A DNA stretch of 64,000 nucleotides from Ophthalmolycus amberensis. Lineage: Eukaryota > Chordata > Actinopteri > Perciformes > Zoarcidae. The stretch is taken from NCBI GenBank assembly GCA_024529925.1, contig JAFEUB010000909.1, positions 2,997,501 to 3,061,500 of the forward strand, written 5' to 3'. A program made the position numbers and the translations under genes. Below the pieces are notes generated by a model, which saw nothing but the letters and a program-made list of their open reading frames with translations, was not told where the DNA came from and did no database searches. Shown here one piece after another: positions 1 to 13,183 of the stretch (position 1 is its first letter; every line of letters starts with the position of its first letter).

Positions 1-3000
1 CAGAGTAATGCACTGAAGCCTGATAGCGTTGTAATATTCGTCTTTTAAGTATTTCAGAGCAATAATACGTCGAAACCATCATAAATTGCATCATATTAAA
101 CCAGCAATAACTTAACTTGACACGTAGGGAAAACGAAACAGCAAACAGCACTGACATATTATCTGATTTGAAGATAATATGGCTAACAGTGTTTGCCTAT
201 TTACACATCAAGCAGACATACAGCAACATTAGCATTCGTTTGGACTTGTGTCTCTGGCCACTGGCAGAAGGGATGCTCTTATTTTATCTCTATTTTTTAG
301 TCAGCTCGTTGCTACCTATGCTTCTGTAGCTTACAGTCAGTTTCTTGAGCTTTTTTAAAATTCCATTTAAAGGAATATTTTGAACATTTTGGGCTGCCTG
401 GCAACCAGACTCCAGGAAGTTTCTGCTCCCAGGTCATAATTAGTGTGGCACATGAAAACCCGCCGTAAAAAGACAAATTTAACACTTTAGTTTTTGTACA
501 AACAAGATATGACGTGTTAATTAGCGAGCTCTAGAGGAGCCGGCAAGATTTAGTAACCATTGGACAGAGCCAGGGCTGATTGTTTTTGTGCTAAGCTAAG
601 CTAACTGGCTGCTGTTTATAGCTTCATATTCAATGGACAGATATTAGAGCTGTATAATTTTATTAATCGAACTATTCGACTATAAAAAAAACAGCCACGG
701 GTCGATACCAATTTAAAATAAACTCCCTTTCTGTCTCATTCCATTGGCTTTATTAAATTGTCTATGTCTCGTTATAGAAAGTGGCTAACGTTGCTTTCAG
801 TAGAGTTTAGGCAGCAAAATAAAGGACGAGTCATTTGCGACTAGACTAGTGACTTACAGCACAGTGGACTACAGGAAGGTCACCCTTTGCCATCCCTCTG
901 GGCATCAGTCTTGAAAACAGAGTGACGGCCCCAGAGAGGCTGATAAGTAAATACAGTTTTAATGGGCTGTGAATGGCTAGTGGTAATCTGCGCAGGCGGC
1001 GAGTGGGCAAGGCGCAGAGGGCGACGGGGCATTCTGCAGCGGTTATTATTAATGCTGTCATACATCAGATAGGCCAGAGTTGGAAAATGAAAGGTGGTGA
1101 TGAATTTGGGCCTCCTGTCTACCAACTGACTGGAGGACAAGGTACTGAGGCTGGTTAAGGTCATAGATGAAGGATACCAACCCAAAAGGAGACACAGGGG
1201 ACGATTCATCATAGAGGTAGGTATATACCCCAGGGGGGCAGTGGGAAAGTTCAAAAATACGGCCTATAGTGTGTTTCTATTCACCCATATGGTATTCTTA
1301 ATATCTTAATATATATACTAAATTTACCAGGAATTGTTTATAGTATTGTTTATCAGAAAACCTTTGCTCTTGTAGAAAACTAAACTTGCGAACATTCAAA
1401 AGTAAAATCTGGCGACCGATGTCTGAAAGTGTAGATGCAATGTGTTGTATGTTCGTGCGTCTGACTATTTACGTCTTCGGCCTATTTTCAAGGTGTGAAA
1501 GCTTCCAGATCTTTTTTCAGACATCAAAGACTTGATAGTTTTCTTCAGACATCAAAGTCTTACGACCTGTCCTCGGAGAGGTCTGCGGATCTAAACGTTG
1601 AGCGTGTCAAGACACCGTCCTACATTTCTCTTTAAATATTGCCTACAACTGCTCGACCTGTTTTTAAAACTTCCATCTTTTCCTAATCTAATGTTTACGT
1701 CATCATCTTCAGGAGGGAGATGGATGGTGTGTGAGTTTTTACAGCAGCCAAGGAAATGGACTTACCATGTGCAGGACTGACAGGGGTTCAGCTACTTCTT
1801 TTTAATGACTTGCAGCTACACAGGCGATGTAACCCAAGCCATTCTGGCTCTGTCTGGTGCTCTCTCTGATTTCCAGCTATTGAATGGACCGCAGTGTAGT
1901 GCAGTGCTTCAAGGGATTTGTTTGAGTGTTAGGGTATATACGGGCTACTTTTGGACAGCTACCAGCCTTTGTGTGAGTGATGTTCCAGCTCAACCATTAC
2001 AGCTAGAGAAGTGACTGCTCTACATCAACACTTTTGTCCCCCCCCCCCACCTCTAATGCTTCTTGCAGCTGTACAAGAGTGGATTAGTTTCCACGATCAA
2101 ATTGCACACATTTGGGAGGAAGCAAAAGCCTGGCTCCTGAAGGAGCAAATGGAATTTGAAGTCAACTATAGGATACCTTAAATAAAGACAGATGCAGTGG
2201 CTGTAACTATGATTTTTTAAAGGGTTTTCAAACCTGCTCTTACCTTCAAAAACATCTTTTCAACAACTAAATGGAGTAGTATTCACACACTATTTGTGTG
2301 AATGTAAGTGCTATGGGTGATTTCCTTTCACTGTTTGACAGGCCTTTTTAGACATAACTGCTGCATAGAATCAGAGTTTAGGTTGTGATATCACTTTTGC
2401 CCCACATCTTGCTTTGCTGATGATGCTGTGATAAACTGACTGCAAGCTGTAAGCATGCAAACTAAAATATACAAAATTGGTGTTTTTGCCTTAAGCAGTG
2501 TGTAGCATGTAGTCAGAACATGTATTTTTTATCTCCACATAAAGTATTATTACATCGTACACATAATATTAGTTTTAAAATGGTTAGGTTAGTATTTGTC
2601 GCCTTCAGTGTGTGATTAATTTGTGATTAATAAACATCGTCTTCCTTTGTAAAATCATGCTTACATTAATTACATCTCAGAACAGCATGAGCATCTTTCC
2701 CACGATCAAAGGACAAACCAGCAGAATGTTAGGTCCTCACTTACAGTGATCACAGCATGGCAGACAAGCAAAGACAAACACTCATGAAAAGAATGATTAG
2801 ACTGCTGGGTGACTCATCTGATATTTCCGTATTTAGCGTTCATGGATCTTTAATTATCTTTACTTCACAACACCATCTGGCCTGCCCAGAAAAAAAACCT
2901 GGCTCACGGTTTAATCAATTACCAGATTACAGTAATAAACCAATTTAATTTGATTTTCCCGTCTGAGGTTGTTTTAATCCTGAAGAATCCATCAGAGGCA

Positions 3001-3736
3001 ACAATTACGTTGTAGAGTGGCAGCAAATTCTTTCAAACATGACCATTTCACTATAAAGTCATGTATGACGTTGCATCAGAGATCATATGGCCATAGAGCC
3101 ATAGTTTGCTGATGGCAGTATGCTATTACCCATCTTACATGTTTGGTAGACGATGTTACCTTATAAAAAGAGCTTGTAATGTTCAGGTAGTCTGCTAGAA
3201 CATACCATAGGCCGCTATACACATATTCGAGATGCATGCTGGGATAGAGCATATGTCTCTTATGGCCTTGAATATGAATAGGAATGGGAAATAAAATGAA
3301 CGAAGAAGTCAAAATGCAACAAGGACACTAGAAACTCACTGTGGAGCACCACCGCACATCAAATTGGTGATTTTATTGCTGTAAATCTCTTTAATCACTG
3401 GTTTCTAATTGGATCTTTATGGTTCCCCACAGTGGTAGGTGTCCACTGCCTTCTGTCCTCCTTCACACCTGAGCAGCTCTGTTCAGTTCACTTCCCGTGC
3501 CACACGGGGTCACTAGTGCATGCCGAGTGGCGCAATCATGCAATCAATTGGACATGTTCGATAACAACTTTTCCAAGTCATTCTTTTTTGTCAACAGACG
3601 GCAACGGTGTCGGTGGGAAAGTGTAAGGCATTTAGTAAGGAAGGAGATATATGATTTAGGTGTCCTCTCTGAAGAAGAGCTGAAGGGGAGATGCCTTTTG
3701 GGTTGAATGTGAATTAAGTTGGTCAACAGTGATTAA
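1..3736. other. Upstream flank, no gene recognised
   Basis: There is no recognisable exon or RNA gene. A fish interspersed repeat lies at about 565-650. A 124-codon open frame on the minus strand (880-1254) sits in a locally GC-richer patch but matches no family that I know and may be chance or an old repeat. A poly-C run lies at 2038-2048. The rest is AT-rich sequence in which I see no signal. Confidence 0.6.
565..650 (+). repeat. Teleost interspersed repeat (GCTAAGCTAAGCTAAC family), copy 1
   Basis: It contains GGACAGAGCCAGG, then CTAAGCTAAGCTAACTGGCT, TAGCTTCATATT and GGACAGA in the order found in a widespread fish short repeat. Related copies lie at 25254-25421 and 39865-40005. This copy lacks the distal part (the block around TGGTATCGATCTTCTCATC). 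Probably non-autonomous; I do not know its class. Confidence 0.7.
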
Positions 3737-3744
3737 TATAAATA
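3737..3744 (+). promoter_or_regulatory. Possible TATA box upstream of the TMEM132-family gene
   Basis: The octamer TATAAATA lies about 980 bases upstream of the proposed start codon. If used, transcription would begin near 3765-3775, just before a stretch richer in CG dinucleotides than its surroundings (about 3790-3900) that carries an inverted CCAAT motif (ATTGG) near 3872. Only motif and position support it. AT-rich octamers are common by chance, and many genes of this type use TATA-less start sites. Confidence 0.25.
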
Positions 3745-3769
3745 CGTACGTGTATTCTCAGCACTACCT

Positions 3770-4721
3770 GTGAAAAATGGTGTGTTGCTGGAGCGCCACG
3801 CCTCCCCATGTGTGCCAGTGTCAGTTATTGTCACAGCTCTCGGCTTTCCTCTCCTCTCCCGCTCGACGCGCATTGGACGGCTGACTGTGCGTAAGCTCCA
3901 CTGAAACTGTAGCCTATTGCCTGTCTACATAAACATCGAAGGATGAAGGCTTGGAAGCGGACTTTCGCAGGTTATTTGAAGCACTTTGTGCCAAAGTGTA
4001 ATTAGAAGTGGCAGTTCTGAACATTTGGCTCCGGGATCAGAGCTCCGCGCGCTCTGCTGCGGGCTGTTGGAGTTGCGCTCAGGATTTGCCTGGGTGTGGA
4101 TGTACGCTGACCTGTGTGGCAATTTAAACTTCTTTACTTCTATATATTATACCATACATGGTGCCGAGTGGGAGCTGCTTCTGTTCGTCCCCAAGTGTCG
4201 TACTTTACGCACTGCATAGCAGCCAACTTCAAGTGCCTGGTAATGCGGAGGAAACTGAGCAGACAAACTGACCAACTGAGGGCAAGGGATTGAAACGTTT
4301 TCACTCCGGCTGTTTTTTGGAGAGAATTGTTTTTGGAGAATCATTGTGAAGATGTATAACAACAGACGTCTCGCACCGGTCATTCTACCAGGCGTCTAAG
4401 CGTCTTTCTCTTCCAAAAATGCTTCAAAGAGTAATGCAAAGCTGCGCGCAAGTTTCTTCTCTTCAGTTCTTGAATTTTCCAGACGAAAACAACTAAGACG
4501 CAAGTGAAGAGGCTTTCGCTTTAATTCGTCACACGCACTATGCTTTTTTAGCATTTGCAAATGACTGGCTAAGGCATGAGACATTTTTTTTTACCAGAAA
4601 ATATGATTTTTCAGTTTCTACTAATGATGCCGCAAAAAGGACTTTTTTCTTTGAATTAAGCCATTTCGGCTTCCATCTATTTTTGGGGGGAATTCGTATT
4701 TGCTCAACGACTCAAAGAAAC
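3770..4721 (+). other. Probable 5' leader (untranslated part of exon 1)
   Basis: This stretch runs into the exon 1 start codon without an obvious splice acceptor, so part or all of it is probably 5' untranslated sequence. It contains several upstream ATGs. One of them (4352) opens a complete 15-codon reading frame ending with TAA at 4397-4399, and such upstream frames usually lower translation of the main frame. No ATG lies in the main frame for at least 150 bases before 4722. The left edge is a guess based on the possible TATA box; the true start site could lie anywhere from about 3770 to 4600. Confidence 0.35.
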
Positions 4722-4767
4722 ATGTTGCATATCCTTGCACTTCAGTCGGCGGTGTTACTTTTTGGAG
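4722..4767 (+). CDS. tmem132: TMEM132-family protein, coding exon 1 (signal peptide)
   Basis: A 46-nt coding segment: ATG at 4722, then MLHILALQSAVLLFG, then one base of a split codon, ended by a good donor (GAG|GTAAGC, intron from 4768). Joining it to the exon 2 acceptor at 28390 completes a GTA valine codon and gives a typical signal peptide: a hydrophobic run ILALQSAVLLFGVA followed by polar DCRLLEG. Cleavage after Ala17 would fit the small-residue rule. The start has A at -3. Supporting facts are the matching phase (1), the expected position of a signal peptide in this family, and the lack of a better candidate nearby. The exon is too short to prove itself, and an alternative first exon outside this stretch is possible. 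The symbol names the family only. Confidence 0.75.
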
Positions 4768-7700
4768 GTAAGCACAATATCATTCAATGTTCCCTACTAT
4801 TCCATTGTTTCAACTGAGGATATGTGTTTCTCGAACAAAGACAATGCAGCCAGCCATGAAGAAGTTAAACAGAAACTATCGCCAACACATATGACGAGTT
4901 CAAGCCAGGTATTTGGGACAAATGCTTCCTGACACACAGGGGGACACACTGTGTGGGTGTCAATCTTCTCTAATTCAAATCTGAATATATGAGCCACCCG
5001 GTGTTATTTTGCGTGGTATCTAATTAAGTTAAACTCCATGACAAAAATTAGAGTCCGTATCTGTTCAGATATGCATTATGTATGATGAAGAACCCACTGC
5101 ACCTGTACAACATACCCAGAGCAGCTCTGGCCTTAAATAACATTTATCTCATGAATATTTCAATATGACAGGGATTCTCTTGTGCAACAGAGGCATTGTG
5201 GCTTTATTACCTCTTGGCTTGTCAGGTTATAACATCAAAATTCATCTCACAGCCCATAATCATTTATGGGAAAAGTTACAGAGACCCGCAGTGGTGAGAT
5301 ATCAAATCACAACAGGACACAAGCAATAATAATCACTGTGTATTGTGGACATATAGTTGCAGGACTTTTTCTCTATCTATCTGACTTCTTGCTAAAACAG
5401 TGATAATGTAAATGTAACCATCAGTCGCTAAGTGCCACAAGGAGGAGAGCGGCATTTACTTTAGCTGTTTTACAGCCAGAATTTACAGATCTGGGGGCCA
5501 CTGGTGGTCTGGCAAATTATTCCCATCTGTCTGTCCTGTGGGAAAAGGGTTTAACCAAAAATTATGTTTGTAAAGATTGTGCCTTTAGGTTTAGATTTTT
5601 TGTCAGTTTTGCAGCTGCAAATAATCAATTTAAAATCAACTGCAATGAAAAACATCTTTCTTATTCACACCGTATCATGTTTGCCTTTTTTTTTGGCCTT
5701 GAGGACAAGAATCACCATCTGATTATATTCACGTAAAAGCCCACATAAAGAAACACCTACATTGATTTCCATATAGAATTTAGAGGTCATGCATTTCCAG
5801 AAAGTTGATGCTTAAGTTGATGCTTCGCACGTCTACTGTGCACATACACCTTGATTGTGCTTCTTTCTCACCGCTCAGAGGATGGCTCCTTTTTGACAGC
5901 ACCTCTATCATGAGTGCTGACTCACTGGCTGGAAGTGCACAGTAATGATGTTTGCCATATGCAAAGGTCTTCTCAGTAACCATACACAGCATGATCCTAA
6001 TTGAGCATTGTGTGTCATGAAGCTGCAGGACACAGATTCTCACTGTGAATAGTGATGGGAATTGATAACACACTCCAGGAAATGAGAGGATCAAATCCAT
6101 GCTAGAAAAATGTCTGCACAGCATAATGAAGGCATAATTAGGGAGTAAAACCTTCTGGTATTCTGGTGTGACTGTGACTACACACTTTGTTTGGGAAAAG
6201 CACACATTTTATCAGCACAGAGACCTGAACTATTGATTACAAATCTCTTGAATAAAATGTCATCATGATAAAGTAAAGATAAAGACTAAAGGTCAGAGAA
6301 CTGGCCTTATTTCATATATTCTAAAAAGTATGTCCTCTCTATTGATTGAACCCGCTAGGTGTGTTCCAGTGAGACACCTCGCTGGGATTCCTGAGTGGAA
6401 TATCCAATCTTCCTTCTCTGCGTCTTATCCTTGAGCTTAACGTGATCCAAAAGGGGATCAAGCAAGGATAGCCTTCAGTCTACATCTTTAAGTACTAAGC
6501 GCCATGCCTTCTCTTGTCCCTACTGTGTGTCTGTCCTCATGCGTTTATATCCCAGACAAACGATTGGGCTTGTCCTGTAGAATATTCTTTTTTTTGGAAC
6601 TCCAACATTATACCAACCCAGAAGAGATTCTTCGGCTCTTTGTCAGCGGAGAGTTTTTATCTGTAATTGTCCTCTGAAAGATCCACTGCTGTGGTCCTGC
6701 GCCCCAGCGCTGTGGCACACATCCAGCTCCTCTTCTCTTGCCCCTGGCAGTCTTTTAAGCCTTGCAGCTCATGTCCTTGAGCAAGCAAGGACCAAGAAAT
6801 GAGAGAGGGGATTGACATAGGCTACTGCAGGCACAGAAAATGGTTTGTTTTCACTGGAAAAAAGACAAATACGACATAAATCAATGGACCAAAAGTCATC
6901 CGTATGAGATGTTGAGTTTAACATCTCAACGGTGCAAAAACATAACTTCTGTCTGAGAGAGCACACGATACGGACAGACTGTTTAGCATACTGTCACGTT
7001 TGTGTTTCTTTTGTTTACGTTGTACTACATCAAATTGACTTTAAACTAACAGCTGTTTTTTGTTGAGTTAAAGATAGCCACATGGTCGAATTTCATCAGC
7101 ATTCTGGTGCACATTTTCATTCTGACCTTACTCCGCGTCAAAGTGTTTTATAGCAATGGAACATTTCTCATTGAGAACCACTAATCCTAAATTCACTTTC
7201 AAACCATTAACAGATTATCAATTACATTTGAATAAGTAGCATATGGTCATTAAGTTGTAAATAAGTCTCTGTCTTAAGTGAGCTTGCATTAGATAAAGAC
7301 CTGCAATATAATCGTTCCTGTTATTTGGCATTAGCTCGGTGATGTTTACGGTTTGTTTACGGATCGGAGAACATGAAAAGAACAGAGGTAATCCCTGGCT
7401 TGGTGTTGTTATCAAGGCTATTTTACAGCTACGATTTGAGCACACTGTAGTGCACTTTTTAGATTTGTGAGGGAGGACACTGATAAAAAGTGGCAGATTT
7501 TTCCCTTCTCTCAAATCCAATTTTGGTGTGGCTTGGGTGTTTTCCGCAGTTCTCTTCATGGAAGGAGAAAAGAAAAGAGAATCACAGTAGCAGCCCGGCG
7601 TAAGCAGGGTTTGGACTTCTCTGCCGTGTGATTATCAACCATCACAAATGTTTTACGCCATTGGTTTGTGTGTCAAATTGAGCACCGTTGTTTGTTTAAT

Positions 7701-8405
7701 GACCGTAAACACACTGAGTAGGTGGACTCTCAAGTAAATCTCTTGTATTGCTCTTTTACGCTCATACTACTTAAAGTGTGTGTGTGTGTGGGAGGCATAC
7801 ATTGTAGCTTTGATCACTGAGTCAAACAAGGTTTTCTTTACCCCCATGAATTCATCTATCATCAGTAAAATGTCCTATAATATTCCCACAAAGCACATCT
7901 GCCTTGTGTTAATTGGCTCTTTATAAGTTCCGTGATCTCACATTCAATTTAATCAGGTTTAATGATTATGGAAGGGGAATGGAGGAAATCTGTGTAAAAG
8001 CCTTACACAACTATCCCCTGATGAGAGAAAGCACAAACACTGCAACATGCTGATGCAGTGTTTGTGCGTTCTCTGATCAGTGGATAGTTGTGTCTGAATG
8101 GAGGACTTCCCGTCATAAATCTGTCTGGGAGTTCACAGCCAGACTGTGTGTGCTTCAGTCGCGCTGCGTCAACTAGATGTGGTGCAAAACACCAGAGACC
8201 CCCAGTTTGTGTCAGACTGCAGGCTGTCTCAAACCTCACACACTTTAATGTGACTTCACTGTTGATCATGAACTCAGGCTGCTCTTGAAAATTACAATTT
8301 AGAATTGCGAGGTATCAGATTTAGAACTCGTGATTTAAAAAATGTGTCTTGTGTGGTAGAATAAAGTGTCTACAGCTGTGCATGCACTTCTGTAAGACGA
8401 TAACT

Positions 8406-8870
8406 TCAGCATGCTAACATGCTCACAATAAAAATGCTACCATGCTGATGTTTATGAGGCAATGCCTGCCGTGTTCATCATCTAAGTTTAGCATGTGTTC
8501 GAATGCTAAGATTGACCAATTAACACTAAACACAAAGAACAACTGTGGGTGATGTTGGGACATTTGGTCGGAAACCAAAGTATTGCACAACTCATTATTT
8601 TGACTTGATGGTGGCGCTATAGTTGAAAAGACACGGGGCCGCCAAAATTGTTATAATTCATTGTCTGGACACCACAAATAACGTGCACCAAATTAAATGC
8701 CAACAAAAGTTGTTTTTAGATAGTCCACTCAAAACCTAAAATGTCAGCCTCATGGTGGCGCTAGAGGAAAAGTCTATCATTAGGATTGATCCTCTGGGGA
8801 CCATGCATGACAAATGTGTTGCCGGACAAATTCCCGAGCATAGCTTAATCTCTTACTCAGACGTCGCTAA
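8406..8870 (+). repeat. Teleost interspersed repeat (GGTGGCGCTAG / CCAAAGTATTG family)
   Basis: It starts with a GCATGCTAACATGCTCAC block, continues with GGTCGGAAACCAAAGTATTG and GATGGTGGCGCTA, and ends with CTCATGGTGGCGCTAGAGGA. The same word order recurs near 13.1/14.0, 23.9, 57.2 and 59.3 kb. This is a very common fish repeat, probably the tail of a retroelement, although I cannot name the class. No protein is encoded in this copy. Confidence 0.75.
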
Positions 8871-11379
8871 ACAGATCACATTTAAGGAACAAATGTTTTG
8901 CAGAATTAAGAGACTGAATTGAATACTGATGAAAAGATATAATAAGTATGTTTAAAATTGTAATTTTAATCATCAACAGCTTAGTGTAAAAGACCCTGGT
9001 TTGCAGTTTATCAGTAATTGTAAAAAGCATATGCCTTGATGTTTTCTTCTAATCACTTAGTTTGATTAGTGGGCATTCATACAAACCCAGCTAAACTATA
9101 AAGGACATTTCCTCCCATACACACTGCTCAGACATCTGAATAGTGTGTGTTGTGCTTTATTTCTTGCAAATAGTGTCCCTGAAAAACACCTACACATTTG
9201 CTGTCTTCACGTTGTAACCTATATCTTTAATGTATTTCTACTGCTTTTAATAACAGTTGAACATCTTCATTCTGCATGAAAGAGGGAGAAAATACATGTG
9301 TACTGTTTATTGCAATGTAAAAGCTATTAAATCATAGGATATTAGAAAAAAACACCGAAGTAATAAAAGGATTATGTTTTTATGTCTTCAATAGATTAAT
9401 AAAATGACATGGGAGCTTTCTCTAAAAAAAAGAAAAACACTTCGAGGACAGCATCCTACAATATTAGATATTAATGTAATATATTCTGCATCAAGGCTTA
9501 CAGTGAACAAAATGAATAAACCCAATAACTTCATTTCCTTGTACTGTGATTTTGTGGCTTCAGTGCATGCACAGATGTGAACAGGAGGAAAATTAACATC
9601 AACATTTATGCTGAATTTAATATAACACTTAATATTAATATTATATAAAATCACAGAGTGTAAAAAGTATTTTGTATAAGGCATACTGAGGCATATTTTT
9701 ACTGTTTTTCCAGCCATTTATAGCTTTCTATGTGCTGTTTCTTAGCAGAGTCTTGCTTCCTTCCTGTCAGCGGAGATGCATCCATAACTCGATTGGTTAT
9801 GCATTTGTGATTTGAATAATCACAGGCAGGTGGCTGGACAATAGGCTGTCACTACGTCTGAGAGAGAGGAGCGCTTGGTTGTGTGCGGAGCTGTCGCTGT
9901 CTATCAGAGGCATCAGAGCTTAATGCATTAGAGGCAATGATCTGACAGGTACATATTGTCAAGGCCCATTGACTTCTTTGTGGTGTGGCTGATTGATTGT
10001 TGAGATTATGTTAAAATGGGAGCCGTGCCGCTCTTTGTGACTCAAAGTTGTGAGCTCATGCTGAACTGAGCAGCCTTAAAACTACCATTGAATTTTAATT
10101 TTGAAATATTCGTTTCATAATTTGAACAGTCCATCCTGTTTGTGAATAATCACGATTGTCTGCTGCAGCTGGAACAAGGCTGGAGAGTTGGCTGTGCCCT
10201 CTCATCTATGACAGCAAACCAATGTGCAGCTGCATGAGGAATACTTATGGTAGATGGAAAGGTGCCTCTGACACAGCACGTTTTATAATTTGAAACAAAC
10301 AGCATTATCAGAACATAAAGCTCTTTTGGATATAAAAATAAATCAGTGTATGAAATCAACATATCTATTGTCAGTGAAGCAGCTCTGGGCTTTACATCAG
10401 CATGGCAGCACAGATTTAAATTTCACTCTCTGGTAGCTCAGTTTGACTGAGTTTGTCTCTGTTCAAAATATTGTTATCGGAACGATCACATACATGCTTA
10501 GTTTGTATGTTCAGTACCAACAGTGGTGTCTAACAGCTGCTGTATTAGTATCAATTAACATTTCTGTTCTAGTATTGCTTTGCAGGAACTAAGTATCGCC
10601 AATATACATAAACAGAGCAACACAGCACTATCACTGTGGTAATACAGTTGTATTAATGTTAAAATGTACTTTCAGTAATGAACAACACACATAGTCCTCG
10701 TCACTACTGTATTTTTTAGAAATGTTAGATGCTGAGATAAAGCAAGAGTTCAAGAGATCAGTGTTTGAGCTTTTCTCAAATGTATCTGTTGAGTAGACTT
10801 CCCCTAGGCTATTAGTTGTGCACAAGAGATTAGAGTTAAGGATAAGTCAGTGGAAGTTAATAATAGTATTAGTATCATTGATTTACCGGTAATTGAAATG
10901 AGTATGCACCAGTTGAAAATATTAGAAAAATATAAATATTTGATTTAAGTTCAGGGAACTTGACTTTTTTTTTAATTTTCAAATTAAGTTGACTGAATAT
11001 ATAATTTTTACTTGATATTTACTTAGAAAAATATAACCATTATTTAAATATTTTTAGGTAATCAATTACGTCAAATATTTTGTTTTGGGCACATCGAGCC
11101 AGAAACAGTCCTATGCAGCCACCACTGGAAGCAAATTCAACAAATAGTATGATGATGATAACATTAGTGTAGCCTAATGTTTATATGCTAATGTGCAGAA
11201 ATACTGGTTTTAAACAGAATAAATTGAAATGCAAAAAAAAGCTGTGCTGCCTTCAAATGTTGATTTAGAATCCGAATGTCAACTTTTTGAATGATACTTT
11301 GAAGCTTCCAACTTTTAAGTGCAGACGGAGTATTGTCTTATATTGATGAGTTTCATCATACTGATTAGGAGGGTACTCC

Positions 11380-11945
11380 ATTTGCTGTCCATTGAGACAG
11401 GGTGCTGAATCCGGAGGCTGCATTACTCACCAGTTTCCGGTGAGGCTGTGTGTGAAGCTTTGTTTAAGCTCACTCGCGAGGTACTGTGGCGCAGGCCTCC
11501 ACAGATGGCGCGCGAGCTACGAGCACGCAAAAATGCATTTATGCTCAACGCGTTGTTCGTTGCAGAATTGTCTGAAGTACCAGAGAGCATACAGACATTT
11601 TATGAAGAAGCAAGGAGTCAATATGTTACCGGCAAAATGCCATAAACCTAACTGGTCAATGCCGGGGAGAAATGAACTGTAAAGCGCTGGCGGCTAGCAG
11701 CCAATGATGCTAAAAGCACCATTGACTTTAGAGCAGGTTTTTATTTGTCAGTTGTGCAAATGAATATACCTCATTTTAAGACCAACACACCGGCGCACAT
11801 GCATGCAGGTACATACTGACACAATTTGCGCGCTGGGCATGGTAATGACAACTGTATCAGTCTGAAACTAGCAATGACAGTTTGCACTGCGCTGTGTGCC
11901 CTAGCCAAAATGTTTTCTCATGTTGTGCGTTTATAAAGACAACAT
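11380..11945. repeat. Unnamed repeat-like segment with a 65-codon open frame
   Basis: The base composition differs from its AT-rich neighbours, with many CG and GCGC words (GGCGCGCGAGC, GCGCGCTGGGC). A plus-strand frame at 11448-11645 reads LRARKNAFMLNALFVAELSE and then VPESIQTFYEEARSQYVTG. It is helical and charged, and more protein-like than most chance frames here. It could be an internal piece of a DNA transposon or a retrocopy exon. I recognise no domain and found no terminal repeats. Confidence 0.3.
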
Positions 11946-13051
11946 AAATTATTCGCTGACAAACTGCATTGTACATATATAATGCATACAATGGATGGTA
12001 TATGTGTATATATGTGGTGTTTTATTACACATATTAATCAATATCAGCATTCAAGTTGGACCAACTGGGGTGAAAGAAAGTCAAAGAGTCCCTTTCAAAT
12101 GTAAGGTGTTGATCATGGGATGTGATGATTATTTGCTGCCTTGATTTTTAAAGCCGATACCCAACAGAAACACTTCTATCGAACAATTATTTGTTAACAA
12201 CTCAGTTAAATGTAAATGACCCGAAGAACGCTCTGACCATTGGTTGGATGGTACTTGGTGTAATTGGAATGCCAGTGTATGTGTGCGTCCCCAATCAGTC
12301 TTGACACAATCACCGGTTCCTAATCAGTGTGAAAGTAATGGCCACCTCAGAGTACAATCGGTGTACAAGTTAGTCAGGAGTGGCTCTAACTGTATGAACT
12401 CCCTCGAGTGAACCCACTGAGTCAGCGTGTCTGTGTTCATAGACAAAGAGCACAAAAGACCTCTTACGCGCTTTAACTTTCTGGATCTAAAAAGCATTGT
12501 CCTTATATATCCCGATCTTCTACCACATGTGTAGCAAGGATTTCACGCTGTCATCTTGCCCTGGCTGTCCGGCAGCCTGCAGTCCTCGGTTTTTGGCAGC
12601 TTGGAGCGTCGATGCTTCTTTGTTTCTCTCATCCTGGGGGACACTGAGCTGATGACGAGGGAGGATTAGATTTGTCCAGTCACAACATAGACAGCGTGGC
12701 AATAGTGAGTCATTGGCCCTGTGGTGCTCAGTGGTGTCGCACAGGCCAGGAGGGGCAGCGCTGGCAGTTAGCAGACCCTGTCGCAGCGCGTTCTGAACCA
12801 CTATCTGCTCCTGCAGATTCTCCTCTTAACCCCCGAGGCCCTCAATTTCACACAAATTGAAAAAAGCCACACCATGCTGAGACAAAATGACCCCAATGAT
12901 AATGAAGGGTTAGCTTAAAAAATATTAAAGTTCAATTCAAATTGGGAAATAAAATTGATGTTAATGCAACACTGAATGCTGTCTTTCCCAATTGCTTGGG
13001 ATTAGAATTTGGATTAGTATATTATATCATAATTATTTCTATCATACTAGT

Positions 13052-13183
13052 GTCATGGCTTTATGGATGACAATGTTGGTCGGCCTGTTTCTCTGTTACC
13101 ACTTTGGCCCAGACTGAAATATGGCATAAAATCTTGCACAGACATTAATGGTCCCCAGAGGATGAATCCTAATGACTTGTGTG
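13052..13183 (+). repeat. Left half of a fish interspersed repeat, split by an insertion
   Basis: GGTCCCCAGAGGATGAATCC and TAATGACTT are the usual words of the family also seen at 8406-8870, 57225-57620 and 59300-59660. The match breaks at 13183 and resumes at 13954, so the two halves were once continuous. Confidence 0.7.
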
